From Opitutia bacterium (lineage in GTDB: Bacteria; Verrucomicrobiota; Verrucomicrobiia; Opitutales; UBA953), in contig CANIUQ010000003.1 in NCBI GenBank assembly GCA_947470855.1, forward strand, positions 38,888 through 102,887: a stretch of DNA of 64,000 nucleotides, given 5' to 3'. Positions 25,898-35,303 of this stretch are shown here, piece after piece; within the stretch, counting starts at the first letter, position 1, and each line of letters begins with the position of its first letter. Under the pieces are notes generated by a model that was not told where the DNA came from, ran no database searches, and worked only from the letters and a program-made list of their open reading frames with translations. The translations under genes were made by a program, and so were the position numbers.

Positions 25898-28627
25898 ATG
25901 AAACATCTTAGCGTAGGATCACGATGGAATGCCGACCTTGTCGCGCAATTGCACGAGCAATGGAAGCAAGACCCGAAGTCCGTTGACTCCGATTGGCAGT
26001 CATTTTTTGAGGGTTTTGAGCTCGGATTAGCTCTTCCGCCCAAGCCAGGGAAACCAGGCGCTGCCCCTGCATCGGGTGGGGTTGATGCCATTGCTCAAGC
26101 CAAAGTTCTCGCAGCAATCCATGCCTACCGAACATTGGGCCATCTCCAAACTAAAACCAACCCTCTGGCTGAGCCCTTCCCTCATTTTGAATTAACCGAC
26201 AAAGCACTCGGGCTCGATACCATTCCTGCCAATCATGTCTTCTACACAGGCGATTTTCTTGGTGGCACCAATCTCCCTCTCTCAGAAATCCTCGCAAAAC
26301 TAAAGTCCATCTACTGTAACACTATCGGTGTAGAGTATACGCATATTCAGGATGGCGATCGTCGTCGTTGGCTCCAGGAGCGTGTCGAATCCTCTGGATT
26401 ACGCGCCAACTACGATACCGCAACACGTCGTTTTTTCCTCCGCACCATTGTGCAAGGTGAACAATTTGAGCGATTCCTTCATCGCACCTTTGTGGGTGCT
26501 AAACGCTTCTCGATTGAAGGAGGAGAAAGTTTATTAGCCGCTATCGAACGCGTGATTCAACGCGCACCAGGATTGAGTATTTCTGATATTATTATTGGTA
26601 TGGCCCACCGTGGTCGGCTCAATATCTTGGTTAATGTTCTTGGAAAAAAACCCGAACAACTCTTCAAGGCATTTTCCGAAAGCTACGTTCCCGATACAAC
26701 CAATGGCGACGGCGATGTAAAATATCACCTCGGCTATGAAAACAGTCGAACCGTTGACGGTAAATCTGTCGCATTAACTTTAGCTTATAACCCGAGCCAC
26801 CTCGAGGCTGTTAACCCTGTGGCTCTTGGTCGTGCTCGCGCACGGGTGGACTTGCAGAACGGATCTAATCGTTCACAGCTTCTCCCTATTCTGGTTCACG
26901 GTGACGCCGCGTTTGCTGGACAAGGCATTGTCATGGAGACTTTGAATCTCTCGGGAGTCAAAGGATACTCCGTTGGTGGCACCTTACACTTTGTGACGAA
27001 TAATCAGGTTGGATTCACCACCAATCCTGACGAAGCTCGCACTGGTCGTCACTGCACTGAAATCGCCAAGTTTGTCGAAGCTCCTATCTTGCATGTGAAT
27101 GGAGACGATCCTGACTCTGTAGCTTTAGCGACCGAAATCGCTTTAGAATATCGTCAAAAATTCTCCGCTGATGTCGTGGTGGATATCGTTTGTTATCGTC
27201 GCTACGGTCACAACGAAGCCGACGAGCCTCTTTTTACTCAGCCCATTCTCTATAAATCCATTTCCAGCCACCCCACCGTCTCCGAGCTATACGCTAAACG
27301 CCTCGTCGAGTCGGGGTCGGCACCCGATGGCGAGTTAATGTCGCTACGAAATGAATTTGATGTTACTTTAAACGCCGCCCAAGAACGTGCCGTAGCAGCG
27401 GCAAAAAAAGAAGAGGAGCAAAACAAAGGCGCTCCTTCTCTCTTACGTCCATTTAAGTCTCCCTACGACACCTCGGTCGAAACAAAGGCTGCAAAAGAAT
27501 TAATCGACAAAGTGGCTCCATCACTTTGGCAGATGCCTCCTGATTTCTCACCGAATCACAAGATTAAGCGCTCCTTGGATATTCGCGCTGAAGCATTCAA
27601 ATCAGGTATTAATTTTGATTGGACTCTCGGCGAGGCTTTAGCCTTTGGTACCCTTTTAGCAGAGGGCCACCCTATCCGCATTTCTGGACAGGATTGTGAA
27701 CGTGGCACCTTTGCCCACCGCCATGCGGTTTTACATGATCCTTCCAATGACGCTGAGTACACGCCGCTCAATTCAGTCGCTGGCGGTGAATCCATCGAAC
27801 TCGTAAATTCAACGCTTTCTGAGTATGCTGTTTTAGGTTTTGACTACGGATACTCTCTCGAAGCTCCCGATTCCTTAGTCATCTGGGAAGCACAGTTTGG
27901 CGACTTCTCTAACGGTGCACAAATCATCATCGATCAATTCATCGCCTCCGCCGAATCGAAATGGGGTCAAACCAGTGGCCTCGTCCTTTTACTGCCTCAC
28001 GGTTACGAGGGTCAAGGCCCCGAGCACTCTTCGGCTCGCATAGAACGCTACCTACAATTGTGTGCCGAAAATAATATTCAAGTGATTCAACCCAGCACAC
28101 CGGCTCAGTTATTCCATGCCCTTCGTCGACAAGTGAAGTCTGAACATCGTAAGCCCTTAGTGGTGATGACTCCCAAGAGTCTCTTAAGACACAAAGCTTG
28201 CGTCAGCGTCTTAACCGATTTCACCCAAGGATCTTTCCGAGCTTTCTTGCCTGATTCAACTCCAGCCACAAAGACCGAACGCTTACTCATCTGCTCTGGA
28301 AAAGTGTTCTATGATTTAGAAGCGGAACGCGCGCAGCGCAAAGATACGACAACAACCATCGTTCGGGCTGAGCAATTCTATCCGTTTGATGCAGCAACCA
28401 TTAAAAAGTTGTATCAGCAGTACGGCTCACCAGCCAAAGTTGCCTGGGTTCAGGATGAGCCTCAGAATATGGGTGCTTGGACCTTCATCGCACCTCTGCT
28501 CGAATCCACTTTAGGTATTAAACCCCACTATGCTGGTCGCGATGCTGCAGCTTCGCCTGCCGTCGGAGCACTCTCCGTTCACCGCTTAGAGCAAGCGGAC
28601 CTCATAAAACAGGCTTTTTCTATCTAA
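25898..28627 (+). CDS. sucA: 2-oxoglutarate dehydrogenase E1 component
   Basis: The thiamine diphosphate-dependent E1 decarboxylates 2-oxoglutarate and passes the succinyl group to E2. The 909-residue protein begins with the short E1o N-terminal helix (NADLVAQLHEQWKQDPKSVDSDWQSFF) and has IGMAHRGRLNILVNVLGK, HGDAAFAGQGIVMETLNL, DVVVDIVCYRRYGHNEADEP and the C-terminal VWEAQFGDFSNGAQIIIDQF and LLPHGYEGQGPEHSSARIER. All key blocks are intact. A short Pro/Gly/Ala linker (GKPGAAPASGG) separates the N-terminal helix from the core. First gene of sucA-sucB-lpdA, which supplies the complete complex of the TCA cycle. Confidence 0.97.
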   Translation: MKHLSVGSRWNADLVAQLHEQWKQDPKSVDSDWQSFFEGFELGLALPPKPGKPGAAPASGGVDAIAQAKVLAAIHAYRTLGHLQTKTNPLAEPFPHFELTDKALGLDTIPANHVFYTGDFLGGTNLPLSEILAKLKSIYCNTIGVEYTHIQDGDRRRWLQERVESSGLRANYDTATRRFFLRTIVQGEQFERFLHRTFVGAKRFSIEGGESLLAAIERVIQRAPGLSISDIIIGMAHRGRLNILVNVLGKKPEQLFKAFSESYVPDTTNGDGDVKYHLGYENSRTVDGKSVALTLAYNPSHLEAVNPVALGRARARVDLQNGSNRSQLLPILVHGDAAFAGQGIVMETLNLSGVKGYSVGGTLHFVTNNQVGFTTNPDEARTGRHCTEIAKFVEAPILHVNGDDPDSVALATEIALEYRQKFSADVVVDIVCYRRYGHNEADEPLFTQPILYKSISSHPTVSELYAKRLVESGSAPDGELMSLRNEFDVTLNAAQERAVAAAKKEEEQNKGAPSLLRPFKSPYDTSVETKAAKELIDKVAPSLWQMPPDFSPNHKIKRSLDIRAEAFKSGINFDWTLGEALAFGTLLAEGHPIRISGQDCERGTFAHRHAVLHDPSNDAEYTPLNSVAGGESIELVNSTLSEYAVLGFDYGYSLEAPDSLVIWEAQFGDFSNGAQIIIDQFIASAESKWGQTSGLVLLLPHGYEGQGPEHSSARIERYLQLCAENNIQVIQPSTPAQLFHALRRQVKSEHRKPLVVMTPKSLLRHKACVSVLTDFTQGSFRAFLPDSTPATKTERLLICSGKVFYDLEAERAQRKDTTTTIVRAEQFYPFDAATIKKLYQQYGSPAKVAWVQDEPQNMGAWTFIAPLLESTLGIKPHYAGRDAAASPAVGALSVHRLEQADLIKQAFSI

Positions 28628-28637
28628 AAAGATGCTC

Positions 28638-28657
28638 AAGTCCCTTAATCAGGACTT
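28638..28657 (+). other. Small hairpin between sucA and sucB
   Basis: Six-pair stem AAGTCC/GGACTT with an eight-base loop, eleven bases after the sucA stop. There is no U tract after it, so it is not a normal terminator. It could be an RNA stability or processing element that sets the sucA to sucB ratio; the stem is short and chance is possible. Confidence 0.35.
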
Positions 28658-28761
28658 TCGGCGGATTCCCAACCATCCTTTCACCGAAAAATTGGTAATA
28701 ATTACCCTATTTCCCCGTTGAAACTCGGGCGAAGGGCTTCCAAGGTAAATTATCTAACTTT

Positions 28762-30024
28762 ATGGCTCTAGAAGTCAAAATTCCCTCGATGGGAGAATCC
28801 ATCACCGGTGGCCTGTTGGCCTCTTGGTCAGTCAAAAGCGGCGATGCCGTGAAAAAAGGCCAAAACCTTTATTCTTATGAGACTGACAAGATTACCTCGG
28901 AAGGCACCGCAGAAGCTGATGGAAAAATTACCATTTTAGTAAACGCGGGAACGGAAGTTCTCGTAGGCCAAGTGGTTGCAACCATTGAGATCGGAGCAGC
29001 TGGATCTAGCCCCACACCTGCTGCTTCTCCAGCAACCTCTGCACCGGCTCCTGCGGCGAAACCTGCCACAGCGACACCAGCTCCACAACCCATCGCCGCA
29101 AAATCCGTAGACGTTGGCGATGTCTCTCCAGCCGTTCGTCGTATTGCAGCTGAAACGGGACTTAACCCAGCCTCGATTCCTGGCACGGGCAAAGATGGTC
29201 GTGTTACCAAAGGCGACATGCTTGCCGCACTTGATGGTCAAACGCCGATTCAAGCAGTCGCCCCATCGGCTCCTGCACCCTCAACTGCTAAAGCACCTGC
29301 TATTGAAATCCCTTCGCGAGATGGTCGCACGACGCGCAAACGCATGTCTCCACTTCGTCGTAAAATTGCAGAACGCTTAGTTCAGGCAAAATCAGAAACG
29401 GCGATGCTGACCACCTTTAATGAGGTCAACATGGCTCCGGTGATGGAATTGCGTAAACGCCACGGTGAAGAATTCCTCAAGAAATACGGGGTCAAACTCG
29501 GTTTCATGTCTTTCTTTGTCAAAGCAGCTGTACAAGCCTTGAAAGATGTTCCGCAGGTTAACGCGCAACTCGACGGAGAAGATATTATCGAAAATCATTT
29601 TTATGATATCGGTGTCGCTGTGGGAACTGACAAAGGTCTCATGGTTCCAGTCGTTCGCGACTGCGATCAACTCTCCTTTGCTGGCATCGAAAAAGCCATT
29701 GGCGATTTCGGAAAACGTGCTCGCGATGGAAAAATTCAGTTACCTGAATTACAAGGCGGAGTCTTCACCATTTCCAATGGTGGCATTTATGGCTCGATGC
29801 TCTCCACGCCCATTCTTAACCACCCACAAGCGGCGATTATGGGTCTACACAACATCGTTGAGCGTGCGGTCGTTGAAAAAGGACAAGTCGTTGTTCGCCC
29901 CATCATGTATCTCGCTCTGTCTTACGACCATCGTATCATTGATGGTAAAGAAGCTGTAACATTCTTGGTTAAAGTACGTCAGTACATCGAAGAACCACAA
30001 ACCCTACTCTTTGGTATTTCTTAA
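28762..30024 (+). CDS. sucB: Dihydrolipoamide succinyltransferase, E2 of 2-oxoglutarate dehydrogenase
   Basis: 420 residues. One lipoyl domain with the lipoyl lysine in [11 protein letters not shown], a long Ala/Pro/Thr linker, the peripheral subunit-binding domain ([23 protein letters not shown]) and the acyltransferase core. The core shows [24 protein letters not shown] and the catalytic [20 protein letters not shown] and the single lipoyl domain fit the succinyl rather than the acetyl enzyme. It follows sucA by 134 bp and precedes lpdA by 14 bp. Confidence 0.96.
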   Translation: MALEVKIPSMGESITGGLLASWSVKSGDAVKKGQNLYSYETDKITSEGTAEADGKITILVNAGTEVLVGQVVATIEIGAAGSSPTPAASPATSAPAPAAKPATATPAPQPIAAKSVDVGDVSPAVRRIAAETGLNPASIPGTGKDGRVTKGDMLAALDGQTPIQAVAPSAPAPSTAKAPAIEIPSRDGRTTRKRMSPLRRKIAERLVQAKSETAMLTTFNEVNMAPVMELRKRHGEEFLKKYGVKLGFMSFFVKAAVQALKDVPQVNAQLDGEDIIENHFYDIGVAVGTDKGLMVPVVRDCDQLSFAGIEKAIGDFGKRARDGKIQLPELQGGVFTISNGGIYGSMLSTPILNHPQAAIMGLHNIVERAVVEKGQVVVRPIMYLALSYDHRIIDGKEAVTFLVKVRQYIEEPQTLLFGIS

Positions 30025-30038
30025 TTCCTTACCCTCAC

Positions 30039-31439
30039 ATGTCTCAACTCGATCTCGTTGTCATTGGTTCAGGCCCAGGCGGTTATGTTGCTGCCATCAA
30101 AGCCGCTCAACTTGGACTGAAAGTCGCCCTCGTTGAAAAAGACCCTACTTTAGGTGGTACTTGCCTTAATGTTGGATGTATTCCTTCCAAGGCTCTACTT
30201 CACTCGACTGAAGTCTACCAACAAGCTCTGCACGGTAAAAAACATGGCTTAGTGGGTGCCGAAAAAATTACTTTTGATGTCAGTGCGATGCTGGCGAACA
30301 AAGATAAAGTCGTCGCTCAGTTAAACAAAGGCGTCGAGTACTTGGTCTCGAAACGTGGGATTGAAATTGTCCGCGGTCTAGGTCGCTTAGATAAGCCAGG
30401 CAAAGTTTTGGTGCGTAGCACTGGTGGAGAACGCACTCTGGAGACCAAAAATATCTTGATCGCTACTGGCTCAACAGTTGTCGAATTACCTTTCCTCAAG
30501 TTTGATGGCGAAACCATCATTTCCTCGGATCACGGTATTGCGCTCGATAAAGTACCAGAAAAAATGGTTGTCGTTGGTGCAGGTGCGATTGGCCTCGAAC
30601 TCGGTTCCGTATGGTCTCGCCTCGGGTCACAAGTCACCGTGGTTGAAATGATGACCAGCATTGGTGGTCCTGCATACGACGCCGATGTCACCAAAGTCGC
30701 CCAAGCCGCTTTTGAAAAACAAGGTCTCAAATTTGAGCTCGGTGCTAAAGTCACTGGCGTAAAGAAAGCTTCCGCTGGTGTCTCTCTTACGGCTGAACGC
30801 GATGGCAAAGTTCTCGAATTCCCTGCCAATAAAATCCTCGTTGCGGTGGGTCGTAAACCTAACACCACAGGACTGGGCGCACAAGAAGCTGGTCTTAAAT
30901 TAGACGAACGTCAGCGCATCGTCATCGACGATCACTTCCGTACTAACATTCCTGGTGTCTACGCTATTGGTGATGTGGTGGCTGGTCCCATGCTCGCACA
31001 CAAAGCGGAAGAAGAAGGTGTTGCCGCTGCCGAAATTATTGCCGGCAAATCGGGTCACGTGAATTATCATATCATCCCTGGGGTAATCTACACTGAGCCC
31101 GAAGTTGCGGGCGTCGGTATGATTGAATCAGAGGCGAAGTCCAAGAACGTCGAAGTCAAAGTCGGTAAATTCCAGCTTGCAGGAAATGGTCGTGCCATCG
31201 CCACCGATGCTACCACGGGCTTTGTTAAAGTAATTGCTGATGCAAAATCTGACAAAGTTCTAGGTGTTCAAATCGTCGCACGAGGCGCTTCAGAAATGAT
31301 TGCTGCAGCCTGTGCTCATATGGAATACGGTGGCAGCTCGGAAGACATCGCTCGCACTTGCTTTGCTCACCCGACCGTAAGTGAATCCTTCAAAGAAGCT
31401 GCCATGGCGGTTTCCAAGATGAGCATTCACTCGCTGTAA
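30039..31439 (+). CDS. lpdA: Dihydrolipoyl dehydrogenase E3
   Basis: Flavoprotein that reoxidises the lipoyl group and reduces NAD+. It has the FAD site LVVIGSGPGGYVAAIKAAQLG, the redox disulfide GGTCLNVGCIPSKALL, the NAD site VVVGAGAIGLELGSVW, AIGDVVAGPMLAHKAEEEG and the C-terminal His-Glu pair in CFAHPTVSESFKEA. 466 residues, normal. Last gene of the 2-oxoglutarate dehydrogenase operon, and it may also serve other lipoyl complexes. A strong terminator follows. Confidence 0.97.
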   Translation: MSQLDLVVIGSGPGGYVAAIKAAQLGLKVALVEKDPTLGGTCLNVGCIPSKALLHSTEVYQQALHGKKHGLVGAEKITFDVSAMLANKDKVVAQLNKGVEYLVSKRGIEIVRGLGRLDKPGKVLVRSTGGERTLETKNILIATGSTVVELPFLKFDGETIISSDHGIALDKVPEKMVVVGAGAIGLELGSVWSRLGSQVTVVEMMTSIGGPAYDADVTKVAQAAFEKQGLKFELGAKVTGVKKASAGVSLTAERDGKVLEFPANKILVAVGRKPNTTGLGAQEAGLKLDERQRIVIDDHFRTNIPGVYAIGDVVAGPMLAHKAEEEGVAAAEIIAGKSGHVNYHIIPGVIYTEPEVAGVGMIESEAKSKNVEVKVGKFQLAGNGRAIATDATTGFVKVIADAKSDKVLGVQIVARGASEMIAAACAHMEYGGSSEDIARTCFAHPTVSESFKEAAMAVSKMSIHSL

Positions 31440-31460
31440 ATTCGAGTACATCTCCTTCAC

Positions 31461-31484
31461 AGGGTGCTCCGGCACCCTTTTTTT
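31461..31484 (+). terminator. Rho-independent terminator of the sucA-sucB-lpdA operon
   Basis: Seven-pair stem AGGGTGC/GCACCCT with a TCCG tetraloop, then an uninterrupted run of T. It lies 22 bases after the lpdA stop. Confidence 0.92.
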
Positions 31485-31524
31485 GTATCCCCATACTTTC
31501 AAGGGAACCACTGAGCCGCTAAAA

Positions 31525-31623
31525 TGGGGGCCAGGCTGACCACGGCACACGGGGAACCTGACTGCCGTTGCTTCCTTCCGGACCTGGCGGGGTTCGTCGG
31601 CACCCATTGCATGGGGCCTGGCT
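31525..31623 (-). ncRNA. ffs: Signal recognition particle RNA, small bacterial (4.5S) type
   Basis: On the minus strand the sequence contains the universally conserved SRP helix 8 segment GGTCCGGAAGGAAGCA, flanked by GAACCCCGCCAG and CGGCAGTCAGGTTC. The ends pair: GCCAGGC at the 5' side with GCCTGGC at the 3' side. The RNA is about 99 nt, so it lacks the Alu domain, as usual in Gram-negative groups. It forms SRP with Ffh to target membrane proteins. It lies between the lpdA terminator and valS, antisense to the space in front of valS. Ends are estimated to within a few bases. Confidence 0.95.
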
Positions 31624-31695
31624 GACTTGTATTCCTAGTCCGTTATTCCCTTCTTTTCAATCACCAACTTCCCCTCTAATGATTCGACCTTAAAC

Positions 31696-34419
31696 ATGGC
31701 CGAAATTCCAAAGTCCTACGAACCTCAAGGTGTCGAACAAAAGTGGTATCCCCGGTGGGTCGATGCTGGTTGCTTTGCGGGTAAGGTCGACCCCTCCCGT
31801 GAGCCTTTTGCGGTCATGATTCCGCCTCCTAATGTGACAGGAGTTTTGCACATGGGACACCTGCTCAACAACACCTTGCAAGACATCATGATTCGTCGAG
31901 CGCGGCAGGAAGGTAAATCGGCCCTTTGGCTCCCTGGCACCGACCACGCAGGAATTGCGACACAATCTCGTGTCGAAAAAGAGTTAAAACAAAAACATGG
32001 AAAAACTCGGCACGACCTCGGTCGAGAAAAGTTTATCGAAATGGCCTCCGCTTGGCGCGATAAGCATGGAGGTATTATTTTAGACCAGTTGCGCAAACTG
32101 GGAGCTTCTTGCGATTGGGATCGTAAAGTACACACACTGGATGAGGGATACTCGCAAGCCGTACTCCAAGCCTTTGTTACCTTATACGAGCGTGGCTATG
32201 TTTATCGCGGTAAACGTATGGTGAATTGGTGCCCTGTCTCGCAAACAGGCTTGTCGGATGAGGAAGTTATCATGAAGCCCTCGCAGGGGTTTCTTTACAA
32301 AATGCGCTACGAGGTGGTGGAAAAGCCTGGTACATTTTTGGAAATTTCGACAACTCGACCTGAAACGATTCCTGGCGATACGGGTGTTGCAGTTCATCCC
32401 GAAGACGAGAGATATAAAGACCTGATTGGTCTTCACGTTTGGCGCCCCTTCCCTCGCAGTCCTATTCCCATCGTTGGAGATACCGCAGTGGATAGAACAT
32501 TTGGCACAGGTGTTCTCAAGGTAACTCCGGCTCATGATCGAACTGACTTCGATATCGGAAAACGCCATCAGCTACCCGTACTCGATGTCATGAATCCTGA
32601 TGGCACGATGAACGCAGAAGCTGGACCTCTCGCTGGGCTAGAGAGATTTAAAGCCCGCACCGTGGCGGCCAAACTTCTGGAAGAACTGGGTGCTCTTGTA
32701 AGAATAGAACCCTACGAAAACACCGTCGGATTCTCCGAGCGGGCCGATGTACCCATCGAACCACGTCTCAGCGAGCAGTGGTTCATTCATTATCCAAAAA
32801 TCGAAGAAGCTAAACGCGCCGTTACCTCAGGCATGATTCGATTCCATCCCGAACGCTGGACTAAAACTTATTTGCATTGGCTCGAAAATATCCAGGATTG
32901 GTGTGTCAGTCGCCAGCTCTGGTGGGGACATCGTATTCCAGTGTGGTATCGCAAAGGAGCCGATCGCAATGATCCGAAGAACCGTCACGTTTCGTTGCAA
33001 CCTCCCGCTGATTTAAGCAATTGGGAGCAAGATTCCGACGTGCTCGATACCTGGGCCTCTTCATGGCTTTGGTGTCTAGCAACAATTGGTTGGCGTAAGC
33101 CCAGCGAAACAACTCCTGAGCTGAAACACTGGTACCCAACAGGTGCTTTAGCCACTGGACCCGATATTATTTTCCTCTGGGTAGCTCGAATGATTATTGC
33201 TGGACTTGAGTTACATGGACCCGAAAAGAAAACTCTAACCGATGAAGAAATTCGTGCACGAATCCCCTTCAAGCGTGTCTACTTCAATGGTATCATTCGT
33301 GATAAACTTGGACGCAAGATGTCCAAATCTTTGGGCAACTCTCCTGAGCCTTTAGACTTGATTGCTAAATTTGGTGCCGATGGCTTGCGCTTTGGTCTGC
33401 TCTCGATTGCACCCAAAGGACAGGATATTCTTTTTGACGAGGAACGGGTTTCCCAAGGTCGCAATTTCTGTAATAAAATTTGGAACGCAGCCCGATTCCG
33501 ACAAATGTCGGGGCCGATGTCGGACAACCACTCGCTGGAGGCCGTGGTAAAACGTCTGCAGGCAAATCTAATGGATGATGATGATTATGCCATCATTCAT
33601 GGGTTGGCCGAGTTGACTGATGTAACAGCTCAGAAACTCAATGAACACGAATTTACTGCCTATGTCCAAGCACTCTACGCCTTCTTCTGGGGAGATTTTT
33701 GCGATTGGTATGTTGAAGCCTCTAAAGCACGTTTGGCAGACCCCGCCCTGCGCGATCACGGTTTAGCCGTGCAGGACCTGGTTTTACGTCAATTCCTACT
33801 CCTGCTTCACCCCATAGCCCCCTTTATTACCGAAGAGCTTTGGCATTTATTAGGATACGGTACGGAAAAAGAATTTATTCAAAATCAGTCTCCTGGCCTA
33901 GGCGGCGATTTGCTCAAGGCTCTCCGAGGCCACGGAATTAAACTGCAGAATTCTAAAGTGACTGATGTCGCCCACCTGCGTGAATTTGTCGCCGCTATTC
34001 GCGCGCTCAAATCACAAGCGAATCAAGCTAATCGTCGAGACTCCTCTATCACGGTTGTCGTTAAAGATGAATCAGCACAAAAAACTTTAGAGACCAATCG
34101 TGATAAGATTTACCGTTTAGCAGGTTTACAGGAAATGAAACTAACGGCACAATCGGGGGATCGTCCAGGATCCTTAACCTCCTTAGGAACGGTTATTCTG
34201 GAGATTGGTGACCATCGCGATATGGCCGCAGAGCGAGCACGCTTGACGAAAGAACTTGAGAAAATCGAAAAAGCTGTAGCAGCCGGCGAAGCAAAACTCG
34301 CTAACGAAGTTTTCGTCTCCAAAGCACCACCAGCAATTCTTGAGGGCGCTCGCAAACAACTCGCCGAAGCATTAGCCAAGAGAGAAGAAATTGCCCGAAT
34401 GTTAACTTCGCTTAGTTAA
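31696..34419 (+). CDS. valS: Valyl-tRNA synthetase
   Basis: Class I synthetase, 907 residues. It shows the HIGH-type motif NVTGVLHMGHLLNNTLQD, the editing domain (STTRPETIPGDTGVAVHP), DTWASSWLW, the KMSKS motif in GRKMSKSLGNSPEPLDL and a C-terminal coiled coil (RLTKELEKIEKAVAAGE). PGTDHAGIATQ and the WCVSRQLWWGHRIPVWY block are typical of ValS. The PIG-L gene follows 20 bp after the stop and may be co-transcribed. Confidence 0.97.
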   Translation: MAEIPKSYEPQGVEQKWYPRWVDAGCFAGKVDPSREPFAVMIPPPNVTGVLHMGHLLNNTLQDIMIRRARQEGKSALWLPGTDHAGIATQSRVEKELKQKHGKTRHDLGREKFIEMASAWRDKHGGIILDQLRKLGASCDWDRKVHTLDEGYSQAVLQAFVTLYERGYVYRGKRMVNWCPVSQTGLSDEEVIMKPSQGFLYKMRYEVVEKPGTFLEISTTRPETIPGDTGVAVHPEDERYKDLIGLHVWRPFPRSPIPIVGDTAVDRTFGTGVLKVTPAHDRTDFDIGKRHQLPVLDVMNPDGTMNAEAGPLAGLERFKARTVAAKLLEELGALVRIEPYENTVGFSERADVPIEPRLSEQWFIHYPKIEEAKRAVTSGMIRFHPERWTKTYLHWLENIQDWCVSRQLWWGHRIPVWYRKGADRNDPKNRHVSLQPPADLSNWEQDSDVLDTWASSWLWCLATIGWRKPSETTPELKHWYPTGALATGPDIIFLWVARMIIAGLELHGPEKKTLTDEEIRARIPFKRVYFNGIIRDKLGRKMSKSLGNSPEPLDLIAKFGADGLRFGLLSIAPKGQDILFDEERVSQGRNFCNKIWNAARFRQMSGPMSDNHSLEAVVKRLQANLMDDDDYAIIHGLAELTDVTAQKLNEHEFTAYVQALYAFFWGDFCDWYVEASKARLADPALRDHGLAVQDLVLRQFLLLLHPIAPFITEELWHLLGYGTEKEFIQNQSPGLGGDLLKALRGHGIKLQNSKVTDVAHLREFVAAIRALKSQANQANRRDSSITVVVKDESAQKTLETNRDKIYRLAGLQEMKLTAQSGDRPGSLTSLGTVILEIGDHRDMAAERARLTKELEKIEKAVAAGEAKLANEVFVSKAPPAILEGARKQLAEALAKREEIARMLTSLS

Positions 34420-34439
34420 CTCTCAGCGAGGCTTGAACG

Positions 34440-35303
34440 ATGACACCCTTAAGCCTCAATCCATTAGCCAAAGTTTTTTTACCTGAAGGGGGCGATTTTA
34501 CAAAAGCCCTTCAAAAAACCACACACCTAGGAATCGGTGCTCACCAAGACGACCTAGAGTTCATGGCATACGAGGGCATCCAAACGTGTTATCAAAAGAA
34601 TGACCTTTGGTTTAGTGGTGTGATTTTGACGGATGGACGTGGCAGCTCTCGGTCTGGTCTTTATCGTGACTGGACAGATAATCAAATCGCCGCCGAGCGA
34701 ATCAAAGAACAGGAACAGGCTGCAACCGTAGGTCAATACGCCTGCCTCGCTCAATTAGGATATCGGAGTAGTGATGTGAAAAATTCCCAGGATCCCTCTT
34801 TGCAAAAAGACCTCGTAACGATTTTATCGCAGACCAAGCCCCAAGTCGTCTATCTCCATAACCCCGCAGATAAACATGACACGCACGTCGCCTCGTTCAT
34901 TCACTGCATTCATGCCTTGCGTGAAATTCCTAAACCACATCGACCTCGTCGAGTTTTAGGCTGTGAGGTTTGGCGGAGTCTAGACTGGCTAGTCGATAAC
35001 GACAAAATCTTAATGAATGTTTCCGGCTTTCCCGATCTTGCCGCACAGTTAAATGCTATTTTTCAAACCCAGATTGCGGGCGGGAAAAACTACCCTCAGG
35101 GCATTACGGGTCGACGTCTGGCTAACGCTACTTTTCACCAGTCACATCAGCCTGATAAAGCCTCTGCCATCCAGTGGGCGATGGATTTAACCCCCCTCAT
35201 CCTCAACGACTCGCTGGACATCGCTGAATTTACGGCTCAGTATCTTGACCGATTCAGGTGCGACGTACTTCAGCGCCTCTCTCGCTTTACCCCTCCCCAA
35301 TGA
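34440..35303 (+). CDS. PIG-L/LmbE family deacetylase
   Basis: 287 residues. Zinc site motif LGIGAHQDDLEFMAYEG (AHxDDxE; Gln replaces the usual Pro) and VYLHNPADKHDTHVA, which keeps the later zinc His. TDGRGSSRSGLY is the characteristic second loop. PIG-L enzymes remove N-acetyl groups from amino sugars such as GlcNAc. The next two genes encode a nucleotidyltransferase and a sugar-nucleotide epimerase, joined by an ATGA overlap and a one-base gap, so it may act on a sugar in the same route; that is inference. Substrate unknown. Confidence 0.88.
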   Translation: MTPLSLNPLAKVFLPEGGDFTKALQKTTHLGIGAHQDDLEFMAYEGIQTCYQKNDLWFSGVILTDGRGSSRSGLYRDWTDNQIAAERIKEQEQAATVGQYACLAQLGYRSSDVKNSQDPSLQKDLVTILSQTKPQVVYLHNPADKHDTHVASFIHCIHALREIPKPHRPRRVLGCEVWRSLDWLVDNDKILMNVSGFPDLAAQLNAIFQTQIAGGKNYPQGITGRRLANATFHQSHQPDKASAIQWAMDLTPLILNDSLDIAEFTAQYLDRFRCDVLQRLSRFTPPQ

